A DNA stretch of 64,000 bases from Rhodococcus sp. KRD162 (GCF_017168335.1 NZ_JABFAU010000003.1:254972-318971), one strand, 5' to 3'. Positions 53,105 to 61,801 are shown, counted from the stretch's first letter. Translations and numbers: made by a program. Notes: generated from the letters alone by a model not told the origin.

Positions 53105-54928
53105 TCAGGCGCACGTGTCGTCGGCGGCATTGGTGAACGAAAGATTCTCCGGAAGTGGCGCGCTTTCGGTGGTCCCTTCCATCATGGTGGGATCGATCTC
53201 GGTGCCGAATTCCGCCGGATACTGGGTGTATCCCGGGTAGTCGGAGCCGAGCACCACCTCGACCACGTTGTTCAGGCTCGGCGCGAGTTCGATCCCGGCA
53301 CCCGGGATCGAGGACGCGACCGTAGCGGCGGCTGCTTCCTGATCCGGGGAGTAGCGCACGACGGTCTGGGCGGCCGTGCCGGCGAAGTTGCCGACCGTCA
53401 GGATCTGGAATCCGTAGGTCGCGAGCTCGTCGGACGCTCGCTGGGCCATACCTGCGACATCGGAGGCGTTGGACACCTGGATAGACACCGTCGAGGGGTC
53501 GACGGCCAACAGCGGGGCATCGGGTGCGGCGGCAGGGGCCGAGGATTCCGGGGTCACCGGTTCCGCGCGTTCCTCGCCGGGCAGCGGGTCGTCGTCGATG
53601 ATGGCCTGGAAGATCGCACCGATGGCGTCGTCGTTGGGGATCTCGTTGCCGTAGTCGTTGGTTCCGGTGGTGGGGATGGTGAGGAAGGTGACCGCGCCTG
53701 CGTCGACGTTCTGTAACGAGCGTCCCAGTGTCACCAGGTCCTGGGTCTTGACGTTCTCGACGAAGGTGTCCGAGGTGAAGGCGTTGACGAAACCGTTCAA
53801 CTTGCCCGGATCGAGGAGCACCTTGTTCGACAGTGCCGATCGCAGCAGAGACGAGAGGAACCGCTGCTGGCGTTTGATGCGACCGTAATCGCCGTTGCCC
53901 TCGGACTCGACGTTGCGTGCCCGCACGTAGTCGAGCGCGGTCCGGCCGTCGATATGTTGGTTACCGGCGTTGGGAAGTACGGCACCGAGCTCGTAGTCGA
54001 TCAACGGTTGTGCGGTGCAGACCTCGACGCCGCCCACCTCGTCGACCATGGATTCGAATCCGGCGAAGTCCATGCCGACGAAATGCCCGATGCGTAGACC
54101 CGAGATCTTCTGAATGGTCTTGACCAGGCACTTGGGACCACCGAGCGCGTAGGTGGCGTTCAGTTTGTCGCCGTATGCCTCGGGGAACATCTCGCCGGTG
54201 TAGGTATTGGTGTCGTTGTCGAATTGCTCGCACACCGGTCGGGTCACGTCCAGATCGCGAGGAAACGAGACGGCTACGACGCGGCTGCGATCGGCGGGGA
54301 TGTTGACCAGCATGACGGTGTCCGAGCGGGATCCCTCGGCATCGGCGACGGTGCCTGCACCCAGCTGTCCGCTGGCACCGGCACGGGTGTCGGTGCCGAC
54401 GATCAGGTAGGTCTCGTCACCGTACTGGCCCGCGGCGTCGACGACGTCGGTCGAGTCCGGATCGAGCGCGGCGACCTGGAGAAATCCCTGGTCGGTGTTT
54501 CGCAGGTAGCCCCAGACCACCCCCGTCAGCGTCACGGACAGGATCGCGATCACGGACACCAGGCTTCGGCCGATCATCCGGATTCGACGGCGACGTCGCA
54601 CTCGGCTCATCGCCAAGCGGGTCAGCGCCGGGCGATCCTCGGCGGGCGCACCCACCGGTTCCGGTACTGCGTGCGGCTGCGCGGCTCGGGAAGGTGCAGG
54701 AGTGGTGTCGGTGATCGGCGCGATCACCTCGGTGGGTTCCTCGACCAGCGGGCGTTCGGAAGACTGGGGATCGGAAGGTTGGGGTTCGGAAGGCCGGGGT
54801 TCGGGAGGTCCGGAGCCGAGCTGTCCGGATCGCCCGAATGCGCCGGTTTGCCTGATTGAGGACAGTGGGCGCTCCCACGGGGCGCGACCCTCGGGCACAG
54901 ACGGGCCCGACTCTCGATCGTCTCCCAC
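53105..54928 (-). CDS. LytR-CpsA-Psr family glycopolymer transferase
   Basis: The 607-residue membrane protein attaches cell-wall glycopolymers (arabinogalactan in mycolic-acid bacteria) to peptidoglycan. The order is: a Pro/Ser/Glu-rich cytoplasmic tail (about 1-105) with PSEPQPSDPQSSE repeats, a basic stop (RRRRRIR) and membrane helix (about 117-140), an extracellular LCP domain (from YLIVGTDTRAG through SRSDTVMLVNIPADRSRVVAVSFPRD to DYVRARNVESEGNGDYGRIKRQQ, holding the pyrophosphate-binding Arg/Asp residues), and a C-terminal LytR_C domain (about 470-560). Corresponds to Rv0822c. The start is the GTG at 54928. Confidence 0.9.
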   Translation of the reverse strand: MGDDRESGPSVPEGRAPWERPLSSIRQTGAFGRSGQLGSGPPEPRPSEPQPSDPQSSERPLVEEPTEVIAPITDTTPAPSRAAQPHAVPEPVGAPAEDRPALTRLAMSRVRRRRRIRMIGRSLVSVIAILSVTLTGVVWGYLRNTDQGFLQVAALDPDSTDVVDAAGQYGDETYLIVGTDTRAGASGQLGAGTVADAEGSRSDTVMLVNIPADRSRVVAVSFPRDLDVTRPVCEQFDNDTNTYTGEMFPEAYGDKLNATYALGGPKCLVKTIQKISGLRIGHFVGMDFAGFESMVDEVGGVEVCTAQPLIDYELGAVLPNAGNQHIDGRTALDYVRARNVESEGNGDYGRIKRQQRFLSSLLRSALSNKVLLDPGKLNGFVNAFTSDTFVENVKTQDLVTLGRSLQNVDAGAVTFLTIPTTGTNDYGNEIPNDDAIGAIFQAIIDDDPLPGEERAEPVTPESSAPAAAPDAPLLAVDPSTVSIQVSNASDVAGMAQRASDELATYGFQILTVGNFAGTAAQTVVRYSPDQEAAAATVASSIPGAGIELAPSLNNVVEVVLGSDYPGYTQYPAEFGTEIDPTMMEGTTESAPLPENLSFTNAADDTCA

Positions 54929-55046
54929 GGATTGGAACCTGGCCTTCCATTACACGCATGCGCTGCCTACTCGGCAATCCCAGCCATAGTACTGACTCGA
55001 GCGGCATGGTCCACTTCGTGCGAGGTCGAGCTCGGTGAGCTGGGGC

Positions 55047-56186
55047 TCAGCCGCCGGAGTGCATCAGGTCGGCACCGGCGGGTACGCAGAGGTCTTCCGG
55101 ATCGTCGAGCCAGCCGTCGGGCAGCGAGACCGCGCCCGGTGAACCCTGGCGGCCTCGGGGTCCCTCGGCGTCCTTGGGAAACGGAACGGTCGGATCGAGT
55201 TGTGCCAGAAGGTCGTCCAGCTCGGCGAGGCTGGACACCAACGCCATCGAGACGCGCAGCTCCGAACCTGCGGGGAACCCGCGCAGATACCAGGACACGT
55301 GCTTGCGCAGCTCACGCAGGCCCTTGTTCTCTCCGTGATGCTGGGCGAGCAGTTCGGCATGTCGAGCGATGATGGCCGCGACCTCACCGAGGGTGGGCGG
55401 CGTCGGCTCGGGCCTGCCGTTGAGGCGGGCGCTGAGTTCGGCGAACAGCCACGGCCTACCGAGGCAGCCGCGCCCGACGACGACACCGTCGCAGCCGGTC
55501 TCGGCCATCATGCGGACAGCATCGGCGGCAGAGAAGATGTCTCCGTTGCCCAATACCGGGATCCCTGTGACATGTTCCTTGAGTCGAGCTATTTCGTTCC
55601 AGTCGGCAGTGCCCGAGTAGCGCTGAGCGGCAGTTCTGGCGTGCAACGCCACCGCGGCCGCGCCTTCGTCGGCGGCGATGGCACCCGCGTCGAGGTGCGT
55701 GTGATGGTTCTCGTCGATGCCGACTCGGAACTTGACGGTCACCGGAATGTCCGTCCCCTCGGTCGCCTTGACGGCAGCGGCCACGATCCGACCGAACAGG
55801 TTCCGCTTGTAGGGCAGAGCGGCACCGCCGCCTTTGCGGGTGACCTTCGGAACGGGGCAGCCGAAGTTCATGTCGATGTGATCGGCGAGGTTGTCGTCGA
55901 CGATCATCTTCGCCGCGGCGTACGTGGTGTCCGGGTCGACGGTGTAGAGCTGAAGCGATCGGGGAGTTTCGGTGGGGCCGAACGTCGTCATGTGCATCGT
56001 GGCGGGCTGCCGTTCGACCAGCGCGCGTGCGGTGACCATCTCACAGACGTACAGCCCGGACGTGCTGCCTGCTCGCTCGAGTTCCTGTTCGCGGCACAGG
56101 GTGCGGAACGCGACATTGGTGACGCCTGCCATCGGGGCGAGGACGACTGGGCTGCGCAACTCGAGTGAGCCGATGTGCAGGGTCAT
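55047..56186 (-). CDS. dus: tRNA-dihydrouridine synthase
   Basis: The 379-residue flavoenzyme reduces uridines in the tRNA D-loop. FMN barrel marks: VVLAPMAGVTNVAFRTL, DMNFGCPVPKVTRKGGGAAL with catalytic Cys110, ALHARTAAQRYSG, and NGDIFSAADAVRMM with GCDGVVVGRGCLGRPW. The ATG at 56186 begins the conserved MTLHIGSLEL start. It is a DusB-like actinobacterial type corresponding to Rv0823c. The C-terminal 40 residues are less conserved. Confidence 0.92.
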   Translation of the reverse strand: MTLHIGSLELRSPVVLAPMAGVTNVAFRTLCREQELERAGSTSGLYVCEMVTARALVERQPATMHMTTFGPTETPRSLQLYTVDPDTTYAAAKMIVDDNLADHIDMNFGCPVPKVTRKGGGAALPYKRNLFGRIVAAAVKATEGTDIPVTVKFRVGIDENHHTHLDAGAIAADEGAAAVALHARTAAQRYSGTADWNEIARLKEHVTGIPVLGNGDIFSAADAVRMMAETGCDGVVVGRGCLGRPWLFAELSARLNGRPEPTPPTLGEVAAIIARHAELLAQHHGENKGLRELRKHVSWYLRGFPAGSELRVSMALVSSLAELDDLLAQLDPTVPFPKDAEGPRGRQGSPGAVSLPDGWLDDPEDLCVPAGADLMHSGG

Positions 56187-56235
56187 GAGAAGTGCCTTTG
56201 GAACGGAGGGATGGAGATCAGGGTCGAAAACAGCG

Positions 56236-56265
56236 GTGCCCGGCACCGAAGTCGGTACCGGGCAC
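56236..56265 (-). terminator. Terminator of desA1
   Basis: A 13-bp stem (56236-56248 with 56253-56265, one wobble) with an AAGT loop lies 15 bp after the desaturase stop and before the dus start on the same strand. Confidence 0.75.
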
Positions 56266-56279
56266 GTCGCTGATCGACA

Positions 56280-57236
56280 CTACGATGCGCGTGCTTCGGC
56301 CTTCGCGCGTTCGCGGGCGAGGGAGCGATCTCGCATTTCCTCGAACTTGGTGGCCTGACGCTCGAGGTCCTCGAGGAACGCGGCCAGTTCCTCACGCTTG
56401 TTCTCCCCGCGGCCGGTGAAGTCGTTGCGCTCGAACACGCTCCATTTGCGCAGTACCGGCCAGACGACGTCCTCGAGGTGCTGACGCAGGTCGTAGATGC
56501 CGTGCTTGGCCATCAGCACACCGTTGCGGCGGAAGTTCGGCATACCTGCACCGGGCATCACGAAGTTGGTCACGATGTCGGACACCGCGTCGAGCGTCTG
56601 GTCGGGGGCGATGTCCATCGCCGCGCCGGTGATGTTGCGGTAGAAGATCATGTGCAGGTTCTCGTCGGCGGCGATGCGCTGAAGCATCCGGTCGGCGATG
56701 GGATCGTCGCAGACCTTGCCGGTGTTGCGGTGCGAGACGCGGGTGGCGAGTTCCTGGAACGTCACGTACGCCACCGAATGCAGCAGACCCGTCTGTGAAC
56801 CGGCGGGCGAGGCGAACCCGTTGGTCATGTGGATCATGCGGGCTTGTTCGAGTGCGACGGGATCGACGCCGCGGGTGACGACGAGGTAATCGCGCATGAC
56901 GATGCCGTGGCGGTTCTCCTCGGCGGTCCACCGGCCGACCCAGGTTCCCCATGCACCGTCCTGGGAGAAGTTCTCGGCGATCTCCCGGTGGTAGGAGGGC
57001 AGGTTGTCCTCGGTGAGCAGGTTGGTGATCATCGCCGCCTGCGCGACATCGGAGAGCTTGGACTGCTCGGGGTCGTAGTCCTGGCCACCCAAGGCAGCGA
57101 AATTGCGGCCTTCGTCCCACGGCACGTAGTCGTGGGGATGCCATTCCCGCGCCATCGACATGTGACGGTTCACGTTGTCCTCGGCAGTGGGCACCAGCTC
57201 CTGCAGAAGCTCGAGCTGTGTCAGATCCCTCGCCAT
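56280..57236 (-). CDS. desA1: Acyl-ACP desaturase (DesA1-type)
   Basis: The 318-residue soluble di-iron desaturase introduces a double bond into acyl-ACP, feeding unsaturated fatty acids and mycolic acids. Iron ligands are visible: Glu76 (LLTEDNLP), Glu107 and His110 (TAEENRHG), Glu162 (QELATRVSH), Glu192 and His195 (DENLHMIFY). Corresponds to Rv0824c (DesA1). GGAGG lies about 8 nt before the ATG at 57236. It stands alone between a tRNA and its own terminator. Confidence 0.93.
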   Translation of the reverse strand: MARDLTQLELLQELVPTAEDNVNRHMSMAREWHPHDYVPWDEGRNFAALGGQDYDPEQSKLSDVAQAAMITNLLTEDNLPSYHREIAENFSQDGAWGTWVGRWTAEENRHGIVMRDYLVVTRGVDPVALEQARMIHMTNGFASPAGSQTGLLHSVAYVTFQELATRVSHRNTGKVCDDPIADRMLQRIAADENLHMIFYRNITGAAMDIAPDQTLDAVSDIVTNFVMPGAGMPNFRRNGVLMAKHGIYDLRQHLEDVVWPVLRKWSVFERNDFTGRGENKREELAAFLEDLERQATKFEEMRDRSLARERAKAEARAS

Positions 57237-57498
57237 TAGATCGCCTCCATAGATTGCGTACGACCGGTCCAGCTTACGGCACCGTAGGTTCGGTGTGAAC
57301 CGTCTCGTGCCTGTTCACCTGCTGTTCCGGCGATCGTGATGTCCGATGCCGATCGACTCGAACGTCCTCGTTCGTCGATCTCTCGCTCGGCCTCCGCGAC
57401 TGCTGCGGCCCCCCGCACGTCGCTTCGTTTCGGCCGATCGTTACGTCCGAGTGTACGTACCCGGCAGGTGTGATCACCGTTACCGGAGTTGCCTGTGG

Positions 57499-57571
57499 TG
57501 CCCCCAGTAGGACTCGAACCTACGACCTGCGGATTAAAAGTCCGTAGCTCTACCAACTGAGCTATAGGGGC
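57499..57571 (-). tRNA. tRNA-Lys (TTT)
   Basis: The full cloverleaf reads on the minus strand: acceptor GCCCCTA/TGGGGGC, D-arm GCTC-GAGC, anticodon stem CGGAC with loop CTTTTAA-type sequence (anticodon TTT) and the T-arm GTAGG-TTCGAGT-CCTAC. Discriminator A, with CCA encoded (57498-57496). Confidence 0.96.
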
Positions 57572-57639
57572 GCGGCTCGAAAGTGTATCGGGCCGCGCAG
57601 TACTGACCGGCATGTACCCCCGGCAGCAGTTCTACCGGG

Positions 57640-58902
57640 TCAGCGACCGAAGCTGCTGCATCCGCTCGGTGCGGGAATGCCTGCCAGTCGATCGTCGATC
57701 CAGGAGTAGGCACCGGGGATTCCGGTGAGTGCGACGACGAGATGCTCGCCGACGTACTCCTCCAATCGGACGCGTGCACCGTTGGCGCACCATTCGTCGT
57801 AGAGGGTCTCCGGTCCTTGCTTGGGGATCCAGAATTCTTGTTGCCCGTGGTAGATGAATATGGGCGCGGAGGGTGTTCTGTTTCCGCCCATGCGGGTCGC
57901 TGCGATGATCTCTTCTGCGATCGGGGTGCGGTCGACGTCCGGTATGTCCGACAGGGCCTGTGCCGGGATGGGTGCGACGATCCCGCCGGGAGCGGTGAGG
58001 TAGATGCACATGTCTTTGGCGATGGTGGCCAGGCGCAGCCCGTTGGCGTTCATCAGCGTGAACATCTCGGGATACTCCCTGGCGACTCCGAGCGTGGCGG
58101 ACAGGAACAGGGTCGAGCCCACCGTTCCGTTGAGCGAACGGAGGAGAATGCGGTAGTCGGTGGGGGCCCCGCCGAAGGCCACGCCGACGAGATTGACGTC
58201 CGGTGCGTAGGTGGGAGCGAGCTGCGCGGCCCATCCTGATGCGATGGCACCTCCGGAATATCCGGTGGCGGCGATGGGCGACTGCGCCGGTAGGCCCAGT
58301 TGGGGCAGCGCAACCATCGCGCGAAGCGCGTCCAGAATGGCGTGCCCCGCCATCGGCCCGGCCGCGTATCCCTGGCGCGGGCCCTGATGGTCGGTGACCA
58401 CGACGGCGTAGTTCTTCCTCAGGAACGACTGCACCGGAACGATCTCGGGGGCGATGCCACGGGGGAGGGTCCACGACGGAGCGCACGTGTTTCCTAGTGA
58501 GTCGATGGCCATGTTGTACGCCACTACCGGTCGGCTTCCCGGGCCCGTCCACGGGGCTGTCGGCACGATGACGGTGGTCACTCCCGCGACGGGCCGATCC
58601 TTGGAATCGTTGGTGCGGAACAGGATCTGCGTCGACGTCACCGGTGTGAGCAGTGGTCCGACCTGCACGGTTCGGGTTGCCAACACCGACCCCGGCGGGC
58701 GTTGTTCGAACCCTGCGGGTGGATCGAACCACGGTTCACCCAGCGGGGTCGGTAGGTACAGGGCTGGATCGGCAACGGGTGCAAGGAAGTTGCCGATGGG
58801 GTCCGCTGATGCGGTGCCTGCGGCCGACAGCGTGAGGATCGACGCTGTGAACAATGCTGTCATGGAACGGAATACGCGAACCGCCACTGTCATTGCGCTC
58901 AC
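57640..58902 (-). CDS. Secreted lipase (LIP family)
   Basis: The 420-residue precursor has a signal peptide (MTALFTASILTLSAAGTASA, cleaved near residue 33). The alpha/beta-hydrolase part has the nucleophile elbow GYSGG (Ser216), VVVTDHQGPRQGY and, near the end, EYVGEHL with His387, as in secretory triacylglycerol lipases (LIP). Oddity: the acid of the triad, normally Asp in a GxxDxxVP loop, appears as Glu356 in HGQQEFWIP. GTG 58902 is used because GGAG precedes it by 4 nt; the ATG at 58893 is an alternative. A consensus Crp site lies 27 bp upstream, which suggests control by carbon status. Confidence 0.83.
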   Translation of the reverse strand: MSAMTVAVRVFRSMTALFTASILTLSAAGTASADPIGNFLAPVADPALYLPTPLGEPWFDPPAGFEQRPPGSVLATRTVQVGPLLTPVTSTQILFRTNDSKDRPVAGVTTVIVPTAPWTGPGSRPVVAYNMAIDSLGNTCAPSWTLPRGIAPEIVPVQSFLRKNYAVVVTDHQGPRQGYAAGPMAGHAILDALRAMVALPQLGLPAQSPIAATGYSGGAIASGWAAQLAPTYAPDVNLVGVAFGGAPTDYRILLRSLNGTVGSTLFLSATLGVAREYPEMFTLMNANGLRLATIAKDMCIYLTAPGGIVAPIPAQALSDIPDVDRTPIAEEIIAATRMGGNRTPSAPIFIYHGQQEFWIPKQGPETLYDEWCANGARVRLEEYVGEHLVVALTGIPGAYSWIDDRLAGIPAPSGCSSFGR

Positions 58903-58928
58903 TCGTCTCCGATAGGCAAAGCAGGATG

Positions 58929-58944
58929 TGTGATTCAGATCACA
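58929..58944. promoter_or_regulatory. Consensus Crp-type site upstream of the lipase gene
   Basis: TGTGA-TTCAGA-TCACA, a perfect match to the TGTGA-N6-TCACA consensus of Crp/GlxR regulators. On the minus strand a TAGTGT -10 candidate (58947-58942) overlaps it, so binding could block or modulate lipase transcription. Confidence 0.75.
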
Positions 58945-59339
58945 CTAGACGGACGCGGGTGGCAGGAGTGTCTTCTCGTGGAGAACGTGTTGAAACCGTT
59001 ACCGATAGGCGCGCCTTCGATATGCATTATCCGGCAAAGCATTTCGAAATGAAGCTCAAAATCGCATTGGCAACGTGTTGTCGTGCAACATATTTGACAT
59101 GCTAAGAAGGATGGCGAAGGATCTTGAGACGAGATCCGTTATGGGCAAATGTAATTCGGCTTTCAAGCGAAATCGAGTGATATGCCCGGGAGTGTACGAG
59201 CGAAGCGTCGATCGATCGATTGTCGATGCGCGGATCGGGCTTTGTGTGTGGTTTCGGCTCGGAACTCGGCGACGGGTTCGGTGGAGTACGCCAGGGTGCG
59301 CGGCTCGGCCGGGCGGAGTAGGTCGAAGGAACGAAAAGA

Positions 59340-59375
59340 GGCTCGAGTGCGCACCCCCTGCAGCGCACTCGAGCC
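59340..59375. terminator. Perfect hairpin in the lipase-TetR intergenic region
   Basis: GGCTCGAGTGCG (59340-59351) pairs perfectly with 59364-59375 around a 12-nt loop. Because the flanking genes are divergent, no transcript of a known gene ends here. It could be an operator, the end of an unseen small RNA, or a relic. Confidence 0.5.
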
Positions 59376-59547
59376 GCGGATATCATACCACCAGGCTTGT
59401 TTCTATTGTCTAAGCAAATTTTCGGTCGGCTCAGCGCGTCGAAGCGAACCGCAGGTGAGTCGCTACGCGTGTCGTTCGGGTGACGTACTCTCTATCTGTA
59501 ATACCTGTGGATACGCAGGGGGGCTTGGGCTCGGAGGCACTGACTAA

Positions 59548-60216
59548 ATGGCACAACAGGAGCGCGCACGGCGGACCCGGGCGGCCATAGTAGAGGCGGC
59601 GGCGGCGGAGTTCGCCAAGCGTGGATATGCGGCAGCATCGGTCAACACCATCTTGGAAGGCTCGAACGCCACCAAGGGTGCGATGTATTTTCATTTCCAA
59701 TCGAAGGAGGATCTGGCCCGAGCGGTTCTGGCTGCCGGGTTGGATCGATACGTCGCCATCAGCGAGAAGTGGGCCGACACCACCGCGCATCCGTTCTATG
59801 TCATCCGCGGCATCGTGGACGACATAGCGCTGAACTTTCAGAACGACGTGATCGTGCGCGCCGAGTTCCGGCTGATCGTCGAACCCGAGTTCTATGCGGA
59901 GGTGCACTCGGGCGGCGGCCGCGTGTGGGGCGCTCAGGGGCACAAGCAGGCAGAGCGCGCCCGTGCAATGGGAGATCTCAAGCCGCAGTTCGATGCCGAC
60001 AAGTTCGTTCGAGTGCTCGCTGCGTCGATGGCCGGTCAGCGCTACATGTCGGATCTGGTTGCGGACAACGCGGATCTGCGTGAACGGTTCGAGGAATCCG
60101 TAGAGGTCGTTCTGTTGGCGATGGCGTCGGACCGTTGGCTCGCTGAACTCGAGCTGCACGGGTGGGAACAGTTCGGCGAAAACTATGCCGCGAATGCCTC
60201 TGACCTGCCGGTTTGA
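59548..60216 (+). CDS. TetR-family regulator, gamma-butyrolactone-receptor (GblR/ScbR) type
   Basis: The 222-residue repressor starts MAQQERARRTRAAIVEAA and continues with EFAKRGYAAASVNTIL and KGAMYFHFQSKEDLARAVL, the helix-turn-helix of the ArpA/ScbR autoregulator-receptor group. The C-terminal ligand domain has DDIALNFQNDVIVRAEFRLIVEPEF, also typical. Such proteins bind diffusible butyrolactones and control secondary metabolism or their own synthesis; Rhodococcus is known to carry gblR/gblA-type systems. No butyrolactone synthase (AfsA/GblA) gene is in the window. It is preceded by a long non-coding region that may hold its autoregulatory element. Confidence 0.72.
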   Translation: MAQQERARRTRAAIVEAAAAEFAKRGYAAASVNTILEGSNATKGAMYFHFQSKEDLARAVLAAGLDRYVAISEKWADTTAHPFYVIRGIVDDIALNFQNDVIVRAEFRLIVEPEFYAEVHSGGGRVWGAQGHKQAERARAMGDLKPQFDADKFVRVLAASMAGQRYMSDLVADNADLRERFEESVEVVLLAMASDRWLAELELHGWEQFGENYAANASDLPV

Positions 60217-60295
60217 GATTTGCTGCGGAAGTGTCCTAAGCTATCCCAGCTCCCAACGGAACGCCGTTGAGGGTAACGTCGGAGCAGTTCGGCGG

Positions 60296-60368
60296 GCCCC
60301 CTTCGTCTAGCGGCCTAGGACGCCGCCCTTTCAAGGCGGTAGCGCGGGTTCGAATCCCGTAGGGGGTA
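60296..60368 (+). tRNA. tRNA-Glu (TTC)
   Basis: The cloverleaf has acceptor GCCCCCT/AGGGGGT, anticodon stem CCGCC/GGCGG with loop CTTTCAA (anticodon TTC), and T-arm with GGTTCGAATCC. CCA is not encoded. First of a three-tRNA cluster. Confidence 0.96.
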
Positions 60369-60492
60369 CGTAGGAAAAGATCGGATTGACAATCCGGTCT
60401 GCGGTACAGCATTCTTCATCTCGCACTTCGCGAGACGCGGATTTGCAGTTCGGAGAGTTACTGCGCTAGAAATAGCGCGGAAACAACAGCAA

Positions 60493-60566
60493 GGCCCTGT
60501 GGCGCAGTTGGTTAGCGCGCCGCCCTGTCACGGCGGAGGTCGCGGGTTCGAGTCCCGTCAGGGTCG
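60493..60566 (+). tRNA. tRNA-Asp (GTC)
   Basis: Acceptor GGCCCTG/CAGGGTC, anticodon stem CCGCC/GGCGG with loop CTGTCAC (anticodon GTC), T-arm GCGGG-TTCGAGT-CCCGT and discriminator G. CCA is not encoded. Confidence 0.96.
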
Positions 60567-60622
60567 CAACATCGGTGAGAAATCACCGACATTGCGATGG
60601 CATTGAAGTACCGGTGCCGCCC

Positions 60623-60696
60623 GGCCAGGTAGCTCAGTTGGTACGAGCGTCCGCCTGAAAAGCGGAAGGTCGCCGGTTCGATCCCGGCCCTGGCCA
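60623..60696 (+). tRNA. tRNA-Phe (GAA)
   Basis: Acceptor GGCCAGG/CCTGGCC, anticodon stem TCCGC/GCGGA with loop CTGAAAA (anticodon GAA), T-arm GCCGG-TTCGATC-CCGGC and discriminator A. CCA is encoded at 60697-60699. Confidence 0.96.
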
Positions 60697-60738
60697 CCAT
60701 AGTTTTTGTCGTCAGCGCATCGGTGCCGATCGAAATGT

Positions 60739-60780
60739 ACGAGTAAAGGCCCCTCCCACCCGGGAGGGGCCTTTACTCGT
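60739..60780 (+). terminator. Terminator of the tRNA cluster
   Basis: Perfect 19-bp stem (60739-60757 with 60762-60780) with an ACCC loop, 40 bp after tRNA-Phe. The right arm contains CCTTTACTCGT. Confidence 0.88.
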
Positions 60781-60837
60781 GGTCACCACACCTGCGTCCG
60801 GTGACGACCGTGCGCGTCGAGCGCTATGGTCGACACC

Positions 60838-61404
60838 GTGGATGTGATCGATCGAGCGCAAGAGGATCTGGCGCGTGGAGACAGCATCGCTGCCCGAGAT
60901 CGGCTGATGTCGGCTCTGGTGCGCAACCCGGCCTCGCCCGGCGTCCTCGAGTTGCTCGCGTACACGCATCTTGTGCTCGGTGATCGTGCGGCCGCCGGTG
61001 CTGCATGGTTCCTCACCGACAAGTCCGACGACGATCCGACGGCCTCGGCTGCGTTCGCCGCTCTGGAAGCGCAGTGCCGGTCGCCGCTCGCTGTGGCCCG
61101 AGCCCTCCCCATCCACGCTCCCTCCGACTGGTATCCCACCCGGGCCAGAAACCGGCTGGAGCGGCTCGAAGCCGCGATCGAAGCCAACGGCCAACACTGG
61201 TTCCCGCCGCGTGACGTCGTCTACTTCGACGAGGACGGACTGAACTCCGACGACTTCTACGACGCCGAGGTGGACCAGGACGACGACCGGGCTCGCGGTG
61301 GTTCGAGCTACCGCTCGGTGCGACAGCGCGCGATCGCAGCGACCATCGTCATCGCCATCGTTGCGACCTCGGCATCGGTCGTTCTGGCCCTCGTCTTCGG
61401 CTGA
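60838..61404 (+). CDS. Conserved protein with C-terminal membrane anchor (DUF6584-like)
   Basis: The 188-residue protein has helical pairs at the N-terminus (VIDRAQEDLARGDSIAARDR, then ALVRNPASPGVLELLAYTHLVLGD) that look like degenerate TPR units and resemble DUF6584. It continues with AGAAWFLTDKSDDDPTA and an acidic middle (NSDDFYDAEVDQDDD) and ends in one membrane helix (ATIVIAIVATSASVVLALVFG). It is probably tail-anchored with the soluble part in the cytoplasm. The GTG at 60838 is preferred because TATGGT ends 7 nt before it; an in-frame ATG at 60826 adds four residues. The function is unknown. Confidence 0.6.
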   Translation: MDVIDRAQEDLARGDSIAARDRLMSALVRNPASPGVLELLAYTHLVLGDRAAAGAAWFLTDKSDDDPTASAAFAALEAQCRSPLAVARALPIHAPSDWYPTRARNRLERLEAAIEANGQHWFPPRDVVYFDEDGLNSDDFYDAEVDQDDDRARGGSSYRSVRQRAIAATIVIAIVATSASVVLALVFG

Positions 61405-61485
61405 CACCATCCGAGTACGAATGCCGGGCGCGGAGCGTAGAGTCGCCACAGAAATTCATGCCGACGACCGAGAACGAGTTCTTTG

Positions 61486-61788
61486 ATGGGCACAGCGAAC
61501 GGCATACCGTCACCGGCACCGAGGGACGACAACTATGCCGTCAACCTCGAACAGGCGAGAGTGTTCGCCAGGGGGCTGGCCGAGCACATAGAAACCTGCT
61601 CGACGGCCATCGAAAGTGCGCAGTCCAAGGCATTTCGAGCGCGTGCGGATCGCGCCGAATCCCGAGCCCGCGCCTTCGAGGCGGAGGCGTCGACGCTCCG
61701 GACCGAGCTGTACGAGATGTACCGGCACATCGATGCGATGACAGCGCGGTTTCCAGAACTACGCCACGACCCGGCCGTGCGCGGCTAG
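61486..61788 (+). CDS. Small hypothetical coiled-coil protein
   Basis: The 100-residue protein has a polar start, then a continuous Ala/Arg/Glu-rich helix (AFRARADRAESRARAFEAEA) likely to form a coiled coil up to about residue 85. No family was recognised. The Arg/Ala composition is also what a high-GC non-coding frame can give, so confidence is moderate. The ATG at 61486 lacks a strong ribosome site. It converges with the ANTAR gene. Confidence 0.4.
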   Translation: MGTANGIPSPAPRDDNYAVNLEQARVFARGLAEHIETCSTAIESAQSKAFRARADRAESRARAFEAEASTLRTELYEMYRHIDAMTARFPELRHDPAVRG

Positions 61789-61801
61789 ATCCGTCCGTCG
61801 A

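Larger units (their letters stand above)
58903..59547. other. Long intergenic region, AT-richer in part
   Basis: These 645 bp hold no convincing gene on either strand. They contain the Crp site, an AT-rich stretch (about 59010-59170), a perfect 12-bp inverted repeat (59340-59375) and the promoter of the TetR gene. The short frames present have no coding bias or ribosome sites. The composition differs from the neighbours, so remnants of transferred DNA are possible. Confidence 0.5.

Noticed and set aside
57461..57480. GTGATCAC palindrome between desA1 and tRNA-Lys as Crp site
   Set aside because: The half sites are fused without the 6-bp spacer that Crp sites need.
59075..59413. Possible gene in the lipase-TetR gap
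   Set aside because: No ribosome site, no hydrophobic or domain pattern, and it runs through the perfect hairpin at 59340-59375.
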